Below, one piece after another: positions 12,060 through 22,556 of a stretch of DNA of 64,000 nucleotides (the first letter of the stretch is position 1; each line of letters opens with the position of its first letter). The notes below the pieces were generated by a model. That model saw only the letters and a list, made by a program, of their open reading frames with translations. It did no database searches and had not been told where the DNA came from. Source of the stretch: Siphonodentalium dalli. Its lineage: Eukaryota; Mollusca; Scaphopoda; Gadilida; Siphonodentaliidae. The translations under genes were made by a program, and so were the position numbers. The stretch covers positions 153,010,875 through 153,074,874 of the forward strand of contig CP136062.1 in NCBI GenBank assembly GCA_032622095.1, written 5' to 3'.

Positions 12060-12247
12060 TCATAATATTCAGATAATAAGTTCAATAAACGAACTTAGGT
12101 CATTTGTTGAACTTTAATATTATCCAAACATTTCCCTCAATAAATAGGGCTCCTTCTGCACTTTTATTTATCTGTCGTCTGCTTTTATCACCTTAGCATC
12201 CCCCATACCAACCATAGACCATTCCAGCGTGTACTTTTTAACTGACT
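12060..12247 (-). repeat. Dispersed repeat, reverse copy of 4262-4475
   Basis: Shares the hairpin word (cagataataagttcaa/ttgaactt) and the end atagaccattccagcgtgta with 4262-4475 in opposite orientation. Divergence is considerable. Confidence 0.5.
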
Positions 12248-12395
12248 GGGATAATACATTTAGTACAGAAAATGTTAATAGAGGAAATGTGTGCATAGTT
12301 CAGTATTCATACAATAATTAAAGCCGTCCTGTCCGATTTGATATAAAACCACCATCTGTTATACAAGATAATATATAGTTAGATCGGGCCCATAA

Positions 12396-12638
12396 TGTGT
12401 CGAATCTGAACTGCATTTTATCATTGAATGTAACGCATACGATGATTTAAGATCTAATTTATTCAGCGAAATTGAGAAACACGATAGTGAATTCAATAAT
12501 TTAAATGACGCAGATAAATTTGCACTGATTATGAGAAATGATAATATTAAATTGATTAACAAGGTTTGCAACATAGTCCGGCTATATCCTTCCTTCGGCG
12601 GAATAATAAAACTTGAAGAAATTTTGATGGAATGTTGA
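12396..12638 (+). pseudogene. LINE ORF2 C-terminal fragment
   Basis: A plus-strand frame of 80 codons ending at TGA 12636-12638 reads as the post-RT tail of a non-LTR retrotransposon, beginning with the conserved cysteine-histidine patch CVESELHFIIEC and an acidic/aromatic AYDDLR stretch, as in CR1-like elements. It is open throughout but has no start codon and is cut off by an in-frame TAA at 12393. Directly upstream lies the 17-nt word TTAGATCGGGCCCATAA, which is also part of the minisatellite unit downstream. Confidence 0.7.
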
Positions 12639-12775
12639 TAAGAACTGTGTTTGTTATAATAATTGTTTTTATGTATTTTGCTTATATATTTATGTATATG
12701 ATACTCATCAGTATCTTGCAACTGCCCATTGAGGTGTTTTGCAATACATTCTTGTATCTTGTATCTTGTAAGGCC

Positions 12776-13264
12776 ATTAATATGAGGTTTATTTGGATCG
12801 GACCCATAAGCCCATTAATATGAGGTTTAATTATATAGGACCCATGAGCCAATTAATATGAGGTTTAATTAGATCGGGCCCATAAGCCCATTAATATGAG
12901 GTTTAATTAGATCGGGCCCATAAGCCCATTAATATGAGGTTTAATTAGATCGGGCCCATAAGCCCATTAATATGAGGTTTAATTAGATCGAGCCCATAAG
13001 CCAATTAATATGAGGTTTAATTAGATCGGGCCCATAAGCCAATTAATATGAGGTTTAATTAGATCGGGCTCATAAGCCCATTAATATGAGGTTTAATTAG
13101 ATCGGACCCATGAGCCCATTAATATGAGGTTTAATTATATAGGACCCATGAGCCAATTAATATGAGGTTTAATTATATAGGACCCATGAGCCCATTAATA
13201 TGAGGTTTAATTATATAGGACACATGAGCCAATTAATATGAGGTTTAATTAGATCGGACCCATG
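12776..13264 (+). repeat. 38-bp minisatellite, about 13 copies
   Basis: Tandem units of the form TTAATATGAGGTTTAATTAG followed by ATCGGGCCCATAAGCCCA. Two variants alternate: one with AGATCGGGCCCATAA and one with ATATAGGACCCATGA. There is no CRISPR logic because units are contiguous with no unique spacers. Confidence 0.95.
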
Positions 13265-13360
13265 AAATCGATAGATAATATAAAGAGCGTTATCAATTGT
13301 GATTTTTTTCTACTCGTTTTCAAGGTAAGATGGATTATTTAGTGTATTTTCGCACGAACG

Positions 13361-13675
13361 ATGGCGGTATCACGATTTTTCATGTTGCTGTTGCCTGTGG
13401 TAAGCTGATTAATTAATTATATATAGGGAAATTTTGACTAATTTGGTTTGAAATCGGACTGAGCATCTTTAAATGTTAAACCGGCCATTGAAACTTAAGA
13501 GAAGTTGATAACTAAATTATATTGCTTTTTAGTGCAAAATGTTCCTCTTCGGAAACCGGACCGAACCCATCATAATATCGTGTTAAAAAGGACAAATGAA
13601 GAAGAATTGAAACAGGGAGGGCCTCATCGCGTTACTGGTGCTCCGTGGTGGTCTGGCTGGAGTCTAAACATTTAA
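13361..13675 (+). CDS. Candidate two-exon small protein gene (uncertain)
   Basis: A hydrophobic start peptide of 13 codons (13361-13399, MAVSRFFMLLLPV) in a good start context is followed by a consensus donor (gtaagc at 13400). A strong acceptor (polypyrimidine then AG at 13531-13532) opens a second stretch of 47 codons ending at TAA 13673-13675, charged and then Trp-rich (GAPWWSGWSLNI), with AATAAA at 13702. The phases do not match: joining them gives only a short frame ending early in exon 2, so an unseen micro-exon or frameshift would be needed. The product is not recognised. This could be a small secreted or membrane protein gene or a coincidence. Confidence 0.25.
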
Positions 13676-13754
13676 ATTAATCTTTGTAGCTATAAATTGT
13701 CAATAAATGTTTTTTGAAAAAAAAATTATCACACTGGAACAATTTGTATATATA

Positions 13755-14192
13755 TATAACAGAGTAGGATCTGTCTGTCAGTCCGTCTGTCTGTTTTTTC
13801 TCCAAGACCCCTGGACAGAATAATGATTTCAACCAAATTTGGTGTGATGACTCAGGTCACCCCGACGAAGGTTATAACGGCCTTAGCTTTTCAAGATTTT
13901 GATTTAAACAATTAAATAAAACAAAAATGTTTATTAATTTGAGTAAGGAGCTAAGGAGCTCAGTCTAAAAAAAATTTCATTAAAAAAAAAAAATTTAATT
14001 TAAAGAAAAAACAATTATTATATCAAACTGTTTCAACGACCAAAGTGTGCGCGAATCGCACAAAAGGGCCACTTATCTCTAAGATCAAAATGTACGCACA
14101 GCGCGCACATACGCCGCATGTCCCTTTGTGCAGGGGTCGCAGGCCCCTCCGACGCTGAATGTAGATCCCGAAGGGATGCTGTTTCAGCTAGT
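13755..14192 (-). repeat. Family C repeat, first copy
   Basis: Read on the minus strand it begins ACTAGCTGAAACAGC then the hairpin ATCCC-ttc-GGGAT, and ends in agacagacagatcctactc next to a TA-rich tract. It contains the words accaaatttggtgtgatga and gttataacggccttag. It is head to tail with the second copy at 14197-14492 and related in design to families A and B. Confidence 0.7.
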
Positions 14193-14196
14193 CTAT

Positions 14197-14492
14197 ATAT
14201 ACAAAGTAGGATCTGACTGTCTCTCTGTACGCGATTTTCTCTCAGACCCGGGACACATTTCAACCAAATGTGGTGTGTTGACTCGGGGTACACCGGCGGA
14301 TATTGTAACGGGGTTAGTTTTTCAAAATTTTGATTAAAAAAATAATTTAAATTCAGCAAGAAGTTCAAAATAAAACAATAATTCAAAAATTAAATTAAAA
14401 AAAAAAAAAAAAAACAGATTGTAATTTACTTTTTTTTTTAATCAAAACGCTGAATAAAGGCTCCCGAAGGGACCCTGTTTCAGCCATCTAGT
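14197..14492 (-). repeat. Family C repeat, second copy
   Basis: Minus-strand unit beginning ACTAGATGGCTGAAACAGGG and the hairpin TCCC-ttc-GGGA, ending in agacagtcagatcctactttg. Internal poly-A runs are long. Same orientation as the preceding copy. A truncated relative is at 29922-30058. Confidence 0.7.
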
Positions 14493-15339
14493 ATGATATA
14501 AACCAATTGACTGTATTGGGCGGAATAGCGAGAACTATTTGACCAACATTGTGCCTTTTGTTCAGAAGACACCATCGATGGGAATAGTTCCCACTATTAT
14601 ATTTTCTCGTGGGAGACAGTAATCCCTGGACCATGCAAGCACCATAATCACGTCGATTATCGTCCCAGATATGCTGGGAGTTTCTCAAAGACCCAACACG
14701 ATGCCATCATACAGAGAAATCTGAAGAAAAATAAATAACCGCGTGTTCCCGTCTTTGTAAGTCTATTGCAAATCCCGATATAATCCTAGGCACAATCTTA
14801 TCGCGCGCTTACAATTGCAACAGGTTTCCTTCTATCACCTCATCGAATTTTGCAAATCTTTTTGTGACTGGAAAATAATGCCTGGTAATTTTCATCACAC
14901 TTCAGCTAGTGTAAACCCCCGTCACATTGTTATGATTTATACTGGATCATTATAGCTTTGTTTATTGGTTGGAAGCTATAAGTCATATTCTGTTTACATG
15001 ATCCGCACAGATGGTTCGGAAATTTGCTCCCTGAATGCACCAGTGTTATGGCTGGGACGTGTGAGTTTTGAGGGACCGTGCATTCCGCACCAAACCATGT
15101 GGGAACACACCCTACATATATACGTAGAGAGTCAAAATATACAGTGGGTGTGACGTCAATTGAAGCTGCTGCATGCAGGAGACTGACATTTATACAACCA
15201 CAACGAATTTGTGGAGCGGGGTATCCTGGAGCCGAAGGGGTTACTATCATTACGCGACGTACGGTTGAGTACCCGCTTAATATTTCGTGCGGTCGAGTAG
15301 ATGTACGTATCAGTGCGTCTGAGTACCTCGCTTTACGAA
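14493..15339. other. No gene recognised; long open frames of unclear meaning
   Basis: A 177-codon frame on the minus strand (14930-15463) and overlapping plus frames at 14965-15153 and 15078-15362 are open. The minus frame runs into the dispersed repeat at 15340. I recognise no domain, and the mutual overlap on both strands argues for chance, though a single-exon gene cannot be excluded. Confidence 0.35.
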
Positions 15340-15727
15340 ATCTCACACTTAAAGTGATGTGAAACACTCCGGTTGGGTGATCAAATAGAAATGGAGAATA
15401 ATCTTGCTCAAAGTAGTTAATTTTACGACTATTAATCCAAATTTCCAGCACATACACCGTCATGTCATTCTTATATATTCATTAATTTCAATGACTCTCG
15501 ATGGCGAAATCATTTCCGTTACTTTATCGCCGATTGTTGCGACCCGAATCAACAGTAAAATATTTATAAGTATGCGTAGTTCATATGATGATATCCATGG
15601 AGTGGTATCGTCGATTTCTTTGAGATTTTCGCAATCTTAGTAGAATGTTACATTCCCGAAGTTGGCATAGCGCCTGAGAACTAACTTATCAGTTTCACGC
15701 ACCCGAACAAGTCCATAATATGCAATG
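15340..15727 (+). repeat. Dispersed repeat, uninterrupted paralogue of 3055-3890
   Basis: Matches both halves of the 3 kb copy and runs continuously through the point where that copy carries a MITE, reading actTTAtcgcc at the empty site. Confidence 0.75.
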
Positions 15728-16070
15728 CAATTTTTAACTAAGTGTTCGCATGAATATTCAATTATAGAGAAAAGAAATGTTAGGGGGATTTGGTGTAACT
15801 AGTAGAGCAGCAGAGACCGGAAAAAATCGGTCCAACCATGTCGGAGAGTAACAAACTGAAACACATATCAATTTGTTCGTCTCGATAGGGCTGATGGATC
15901 CTGCCCCGTGGCCAGTCAAAAACGGCTAATCAATTAAAAAAGACTAATAATCAATTTAAAAGTCAGGTGAGTAGGTGGGTGTCCGAAGAGTGTTTTAAGT
16001 AATTTTGAGTTCTAAAAGCTCAACAAATAGTATTCAAACCCTTTATACTACATTTAGACATTCATGGGTG
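15728..16070. other. No gene recognised
   Basis: AT-rich spacer before the minisatellite; no recognised repeat or frame. Confidence 0.4.
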
Positions 16071-16710
16071 GTATATGTGGTGGTATATATGTGGTGGTAT
16101 ATATGGTGGTATATGTGGCACTACATTTCGACATTCGGTGGTGGTATATTTGGTGGTATATGTGGTGGTATATGTGGCACTACATTTAGACATTCAGTGG
16201 TGGTATATGTGGTGGTATATGTGGTGGTATATGTGGTGGTATATGTGGCACTACATTTAGACATTCAGTGGTGATATATGTGGTGGTATATGTGGTGGTA
16301 TATGTGGTGGTATATGAGGCACTACATTTAGATATTCAGTGATGGTGTATGTGGTGGTATATGTGGTGGTATATGTGGCACTACATTTAGACATTCAGTG
16401 GTGGTATATGTGGCACTACATATAGACATTCAGTGGTGGTATATGTGGTGGTATATGTGGTGGTATATGTGGCACTACATTTATACATTCAGTGGTGGTA
16501 TATGTGGAGGTATATGTGGTGGTGCATATGACACTACATTTAGACATTCAGTGGTGGTATATGTGGTGGTATATGTGGTGGTATATGTGGTTGTAATATG
16601 TGATAGTATATGTGGTGGTATATGTGACACTACATTTAGACATTCAGTGGTGGTATATGTGGTGGTATATGTGGTGGTATATGTGGCACTACATTTAGAC
16701 ATTCAGTGAT
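16071..16710 (+). repeat. Hierarchical minisatellite of GGTGGTATATGT units
   Basis: Runs of the 12-mer GGTGGTATATGT (one to four copies) are punctuated about ten times by a spacer of roughly 23 bp, GGCACTACATTTAGACATTC. Because the unit length is a multiple of three and contains no stop in several frames, long periodic open frames appear on both strands; these are by-products. Confidence 0.95.
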
Positions 16711-17187
16711 TGTATTCTGGGCTGATAAATTAACGTTATTTTTCATATTTGTCTTCATCACAGGTTCTCATTTCGACCGTCTGATGTATAACCTGACATA
16801 ACCATAGCTACATATGGTATAAATAAGATAAAATAACTTCCCAAAATAAAAATTTATTTTCAATAAAGTAATCAGATATGCTGGTCAGATATTTAACAAG
16901 AAAAGGAATAGGGGGTATCCAGGGTATCCTGAAATACCTGCAGATTTGAATGGATATCAGAAGTATATCACGAGTGACGACAGGGGAAATGTTCATATAG
17001 CACCCCATGTAGTCACGGGTGGGATAATACAAATATCTACTAAATCTCAAGGTATCGTTATTACTGGTTATTATATGCTCTAAAATGAGGTGTTGCATAT
17101 CAATAGTGACATAAGAACATAGTTTAGTAAGACACACAGTCAAGCATGGAATCAAGCATTGATCAGTCCTAAGGATGAGCCACTAAA

Positions 17188-17310
17188 GCTAACAACTATC
17201 GTCCAATCAGCCTTACGAGCGTAGTCTGCAAAGTTTTAGAATCAGTTATAAGAGACAGGATAATATCAGTCCTGATACTCCTGATCAATGAAGATGAAAT
17301 ATACGACAAA
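17188..17310 (+). pseudogene. Reverse transcriptase fragment (non-LTR, N-terminal RT motif)
   Basis: A plus frame here reads ANNYRPISLTSVVCKVLES followed by VIRDRII, the hallmark N-terminal RT block of Jockey/CR1-type LINEs. The frame closes at TAA 17308-17310, and stops lie just upstream. The rest of the RT is missing, so this is a short dead fragment. Confidence 0.8.
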
Positions 17311-17356
17311 TAATATTTCTGAAGATTGTTCATCAAATATATATATATATATATAC

Positions 17357-18054
17357 ACACTAGCCGATGTGCCCGACGTTGTCCGGGCTATTCAAAAACC
17401 AAATTTCAAGTCGATAGCTCTACCCAGCCCGACGTTGTCCGGGCTATTCAAAAACCAAATTTCAAGTCGATAGCTCTATCCGTTTCCGAGATCTGGTCTG
17501 CGCATGCGCGAAGCTGGCGTCGCACGGGCTCGGCGACCCGATAAAATTCGTATCCGGGGCAAGATACATTCACATACAAATTTCAAGTCGATAGCTCCAC
17601 CCATTTCCGAGATCTCGTCTGCGCATGCGCGAAGCTGGCGTCGCACGGGCTATGTGATCCGATAAAATTCGTACCCGGGGCAAGATACATTCACATACCA
17701 AATTTCAAGTCGATAGCTCCACCCGTTTCCGAGATCTCGTCTGCGCATGCGCGAAGCTGGCGTCGCACGGACTCGGCGACCGGATAAAATTCGTATCCGG
17801 GGCAAGATACATTCACATAGAAAATTTCAAGTCGATAGCTCCACCCGTTTCCGAGATCTCGTCTGCGCATGCGCGAAGCGGGGGCCGCACGGGCTCGCCA
17901 ATACGACAACGACGACCGCCTGGTCAAACTACACACACGTACCAAGTTTCGTCCCGATCGGTCGAGAATCGTAGATTTGTATAAATGACATACATACATG
18001 CATACATAGACAGACAGACATACAGACAGAGGTCTTAAAAATATATATATGAGA
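17357..18054 (+). repeat. Family A unit 1 (several internal 120-bp repeats)
   Basis: Starts ACTAGCCGATGTGCCCG, includes a duplicated opening hairpin (the CCCGACGTTGTCCGGGC word appears twice), then four further copies of the 120-bp segment and the tail caagtttcgtcccgatcggt with CAGA repeats. Confidence 0.8.
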
Positions 18055-18388
18055 CTAGCCGATGAGCCCGACGTTGTGCGGGCTATTCAAAAACCAAATT
18101 TCAAGTCGATAGCTCTACCGTTTCCGAGATCTGGTCTGCGCATGCGCGAAGCTGGCGTCGCACGGGCTCGGCGAATTTCAAGTCGATAGCTCCACCCGTT
18201 TCCGAGATCTCGTCTGCGCATGCGCTGCACGGGCGTCGCACGGGCTCGCCAATACGACAACGACGACCGCCTGGTCAAACTACACACACGTACCAAGTTT
18301 CGTCCCGATCGGTCGAGAATCGTAGATTTGTATCAATGACATACAGACAGACATACAGACAGACAGAGGTCTTCAAAATATATATGAG
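18055..18388 (+). repeat. Family A unit 2
   Basis: Short unit (334 bp): hairpin, one full and one truncated 120-bp segment, tail with agacagacat repeats and gtcttcaaaatatatat. Confidence 0.8.
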
Positions 18389-18890
18389 ACTAGCCGATGA
18401 GCCCGACGTTGTCCGGGCTATTCAAAAACCAAATTTCAAGTCGATAGCTCCACCCGTTTCCGAGATCTGGTCTGCGCATGCGCGAAGCTGGCGTCGCACG
18501 GGCCCGGCGACCCGATACAATTCGTATCCGGGGAAAGATACATTCACATACCAAATTTTAAGTCGATAGCTCCACCCGTTTCCGAGATCTCGTCTGCGCA
18601 TGCGCGAAGCTGGCGTCGCACGGGCTCGGCGACCCGATAAAATTCGTATCCGGGGCAAGATACATTCACATAGCAAATTTCAAGTCGATAGCTCCACCCG
18701 TTTCCGAGATCTCGTCAGCGCATGCGCGAAGCCGGCGCCGCACGGGCTCGCCAATACGACAACGTCCACCGCCTGGTCAAACTACACACACGTACCAAGT
18801 TTCGTCCCGATCGGTCGAGAATCGTAGATTTGTATCAATGACAGACAAACATACAGACAGACAAACAGAGGTCTTCAAAATATATAATAG
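18389..18890 (+). repeat. Family A unit 3
   Basis: 502 bp: hairpin, three 120-bp segments, gatcggtcgagaatcgtag tail. The gcgcatgcgcgaagctggcg word is strongly conserved among segments. Confidence 0.8.
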
Positions 18891-19252
18891 ACTAGCCGAT
18901 GAGCCCGACGTTGTCCGGGCTATTCAAAAACCAAATTTTAAGTCGATAGCTCTACCCGTTTCCGAGATCTGGTCTGCGCATGCGCGAAGCTGGCATCGCA
19001 CGGGCTCGGCGACCCGATAAAATTCGTATCCGGGGCAAGATACATTCACATACCAAATTTCAAGTCGATAGCTCCACCCGTTTCCGAGATCTCGTCTGCG
19101 CATGCGCTGCACGGGCGTCGCACGGGCTCGCCAATACGACAACGAGGACCGCCTGGTCAAACTACACACACGTACCAAGTTTCGTCCCGATCGGTCGAGA
19201 ATCGTAGATTTGTATAAATGACAGACACACAGACAGGTCTTCAAAATATATA
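18891..19252 (+). repeat. Family A unit 4
   Basis: 362 bp with two 120-bp segments, ending in a pure TA tract (19253-19302) that separates it from the first B unit. Confidence 0.8.
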
Positions 19253-19253
19253 T

Positions 19254-19302
<49 letters not shown>
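19253..19302. repeat. (TA)n microsatellite between A and B units
   Basis: Uninterrupted AT dinucleotides at the junction where the array switches family. Confidence 0.9.
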
Positions 19303-19304
<2 letters not shown>

Positions 19305-20304
19305 TAGAAGGTGACCCGACTTCGTCCGGGCTTTGACATTGAATTGACAATTTTGAAGGTCAAGGTCAGGTGGGGTCACGATTTGACTCGTCCAAAACAC
19401 TCCCTGGAAACAATTACCACTATGTATCAAATTTCGTCAAAATCCGTCTGGCAGTTTTCCAACACGAACACCCCAAAAATGGTGGAAATTGGCCCAGCGG
19501 ATACCGGGGAATCGGCCCAGCGGATACCGAGATACCCTATGCATCAAATTTACCCGATTTGATTTCCACTAAAGTATATAAACATGCCTCATATACACAC
19601 GCTCATTAATTATCAAGCTTCAACGTAAAGATAAATTAGCATTGTGTGGTAAATTTTAATTAATTATAACTAATTATTTTCTCCTGTCAAAGTTGAACAA
19701 TGTCGATGTTGTAAACATTGACGGCTTGGGGCCGATCGGTGATACCGATAGATTCCATTTCGCAAAAGCGAAGCAGTATTTCAGCTAAATGGATTCTTGG
19801 ATGAGATTCCAGACTCGCGGTGTAAATGTAAACGACTCGAGCCTATGCGTGGTGTGAATATAGAATAAAAATTATCTATCGACAATAGACCTAAGAATAT
19901 CAGCTGTAAAAAAATTTATATATAAGAAATTGTAAATGATATATTTTGGGATAGATACACGATTCTTAATAGCCTGCAAATTGACAATATATATTGTAAA
20001 TGTTATTTTTGGGAAATATACACGATGCGTAATTGCATGCAAATTGCTTACGTTCGTCGACGTATGAATATAGAGTTATCCTCCCTGCATCGCAGTGCTA
20101 AATTTTGGCGTGATTAGCACTGCGGATTTCGAGATATGAGTTTTGAAGGTCAAGGTGACGTCGCACGGACAAATTAATAGGCCTATGTTACTCCTGGTCC
20201 GAAAATACCCCCACATACCAAGTTTCATCGAAATTGGGTCGGCCGTTTTCGAGTTCATCGATTACACACACACACACAAACAGATCTTCCAAAATATATA
20301 ATAG
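19303..20304 (+). repeat. Family B unit 1
   Basis: Starts ACTAGAAGGTGACCCGAC with hairpin CCCGAC-ttc-GTCcGGG, then aaggtcaaggtcaggtgggg. The middle (19620-20080) differs from the other two B units; the tail (ccccacataccaagtttcat, cacacaaacagatcttcc) is shared. Confidence 0.8.
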
Positions 20305-21086
20305 ACTAGAAGGTAACCCGACTTCGTCCGGGCTTTGACCTTGAATTGACCATTTTGAAGGTCAATGTCAGGTGGGGTCAAACACCAACACCCCAAAAAT
20401 GGTGGAAATCGGCCCAGCGGATACCGGGAAATCGGCCCAGCGGATACCGAGATACCCTATGCATCAAATTTCGTCCGTAAAAATCCGCCAGTTTAACCCG
20501 ATTTGATTTCCACTCAAGTATATAAACGCGCCTCATATACACACGCTCATTAATTATCAAGTTTCAACGTAAAGATAAATTACCACCGGTGCCCGAGATA
20601 TCGCCAAGACGTATGAAACAGTCAAATGCATCGGCCGGTTAAGCGTTAACGTGATCTAACGTTATGACCTCTAACGACGTCATAGAAGTTACGCATTGTT
20701 GTTATCCTGATGGAAGATAGTACCACTTCTTCTTGATAATAGAGGCAGATAACTAAAACGGATACATACGCATTATATATCGTTGGCAAGAGGAAACACG
20801 AAAGATTCTCACAGTGTCATTATTATGACTGGCATTTTATTATTCGCGCTGTTTCGAATCGATTTGTAAGCACCGAACTCAAATGAAAGTCCCGTAACAC
20901 AGCGTAAAAACAGATTTGACCTCGGCACGTGAAAAGTTGACCTCGGATCTAAAAATCAATAGGCCTATGTCACCCCCCGGCCGAAAATACCCCCACATAC
21001 CAAGTTTCATCGAAATCGGGTCGGCCGTTTTCGAGTTCATCGATTACACACGCACACACAAACAGATCTTCCAAAATATATAATAG
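20305..21086 (+). repeat. Family B unit 2
   Basis: 782 bp and nearly identical to the following unit through most of its length, including the cggccggttaagcgttaacg region, so units 2 and 3 are a recent tandem duplication. Confidence 0.85.
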
Positions 21087-21870
21087 ACTAGAAGGTGACC
21101 CGACTTCGTCCGGGCTTTGACCTTGAATTGACCATTTCGAAGGTCAAGGTCAGGTGGGGTCAAACACCAACACCCCAAAAATGGTGGAAATCGGCCCAGC
21201 GGATACCGGGAAATCGGCCCAGCGGATACCGAGATACCCTAGATGCAAAAAATTTCGTCCATAAACATCCGCCAGTTTAACCCGATTTGATTTCCACTCA
21301 AGTATATAAACGCGCCTCATATACACACGCTCATTAATTATCAAGTTTCAACGTAAAGATAAATTACCATCGGTGCCCGAGATATCGCCAAGACGTCTGA
21401 AACAGTCAAATGCATCGGCCGGTTAAGCGTTAACGTGATCTAACGTTATGACCTCTAACGACGTCATAGAAGTTACGCATTGTTTTTATCCTGATGGAAG
21501 ATAGTACCACTTCTTCTTGATAATTGAGGCAGATAACTAAAACGGATACATACGCATTATATATCGTTGGAAAGAGGAAACACGAAAGATTCTCACAGTG
21601 TCATTATTATGACTGGCATTTTATTATTCGATCTGTTTCGAATCGATTTGTAAGCATCGAACTCAATTGAAAGTCACGTAACACAGCGTAAAAACAGATT
21701 TGACCTCGGCACGTGAAAAGTTGACCTCGGATCTGAAAATTAATAGGCCTATGTTACTCCTGGCCCGAAAATACCCCCACATACCAAGTTTCATCGAAAT
21801 CGGGTCGGCCGTTTTCAAGTTCATCGATTACACACAAACAAACAAACAGATCTTCCAAAATATATAATAG
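21087..21870 (+). repeat. Family B unit 3
   Basis: 784 bp, near-identical to unit 2; its end reads tatataatag directly into the ACTAGCCGATGAG of a family A unit, showing that A and B share the same junction format. Confidence 0.85.
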
Positions 21871-22239
21871 ACTAGCCGATGAGCCCGACGTTGTCCGGGC
21901 TATTCAAAACCCAAATTTCAAGTCGATAGCTCCACCCGTTTCCGATATCTGGTCTGCGCATGCGCGAAGCTGGCGTCGCACGGGCTCGGCGACCCGATAC
22001 ATTCACATAGCAAATTTCAAGTCGATAGCTCCACCCGTTTCCGAGATCTCGTCTGCGCATGCGCTGCACGGGCGTCGCACGGGCTCGCAAATACGACAAC
22101 GACCACCGCCTGGTCAAACTACACACACGTACCAAGTTTCGTCCCGATCGGTCGAGAAACGTAGATTTGTATAAAGGACAGACAGACAGACAGATAGACA
22201 GACAAACAGACAGACAGATTGTTTCAAAATATATAAGAG
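21871..22239 (+). repeat. Family A unit 5
   Basis: Hairpin, two 120-bp segments (one shortened), tail with a CAGA/GACA run and gtttcaaaatatata. Confidence 0.8.
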
Positions 22240-22556
22240 ACTAGCCGATTAGCCCGACGTTGTCCGGGCTATTCAAAAACCAAATTTCAAGTCGATAGCT
22301 ATTCAAAAACCAAATTTCAAGTCGATAGCTCCACCCGTTTCCGAGATCTCGTCTGCGCATGCGCGAAGCTGGCGTCGCACGGGCTCGGCGACCCGATACA
22401 ATTCGTATCCGGGGCAAGATACATTCAAAAACCAAATTTCAAGTCGATAACTCCACCCGTTTCCGAGATCTCGTCTGCGCATGCGCGAAGCTGGCGTCGC
22501 ACGGGCTCGGCGACCAGATAAAATTCGTATCCGGGGCAAGATACATTCACAGATAT
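22240..22556 (+). repeat. Family A unit 6, last in array
   Basis: Hairpin with a short duplication of the attcaaaaaccaaatttcaa word, two 120-bp segments, then truncation without the usual CAGA tail. Confidence 0.75.

Larger units (their letters stand above)
17357..22556 (+). repeat. Head-to-tail mosaic array of repeat families A and B
   Basis: Nine units in one orientation: four A units (starts 17357, 18055, 18389, 18891), three B units (19303, 20305, 21087) and two A units (21871, 22240). Every unit starts ACTAG and, after ten or so bases, has a GC hairpin with a 3-nt loop (gtt in A, ttc in B). Units close with cttcaaaatatata or cttccaaaatatata, so most junctions read tatata-(ata/tga)g-ACTAG. 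Such head-to-tail organisation next to TA-rich DNA recalls Penelope-like elements or small ribozyme-bearing retroelements; no RT is encoded here. Confidence 0.85.

Noticed and set aside
12776-13264. Regular repeats resembling a CRISPR array
   Set aside because: Units are contiguous with no unique spacers, and the context is eukaryotic; it is a minisatellite. The same applies to 63327-63930 and 58475-58643.
14930-15463. 177-codon open frame on the minus strand
   Set aside because: No recognisable domain, overlaps plus-strand frames and runs into a dispersed repeat; not called as a gene.
16005-16709. Long Tyr/Val/Gly-rich open frames on both strands
   Set aside because: By-product of a 12-bp minisatellite without stops; periodicity explains all of them.
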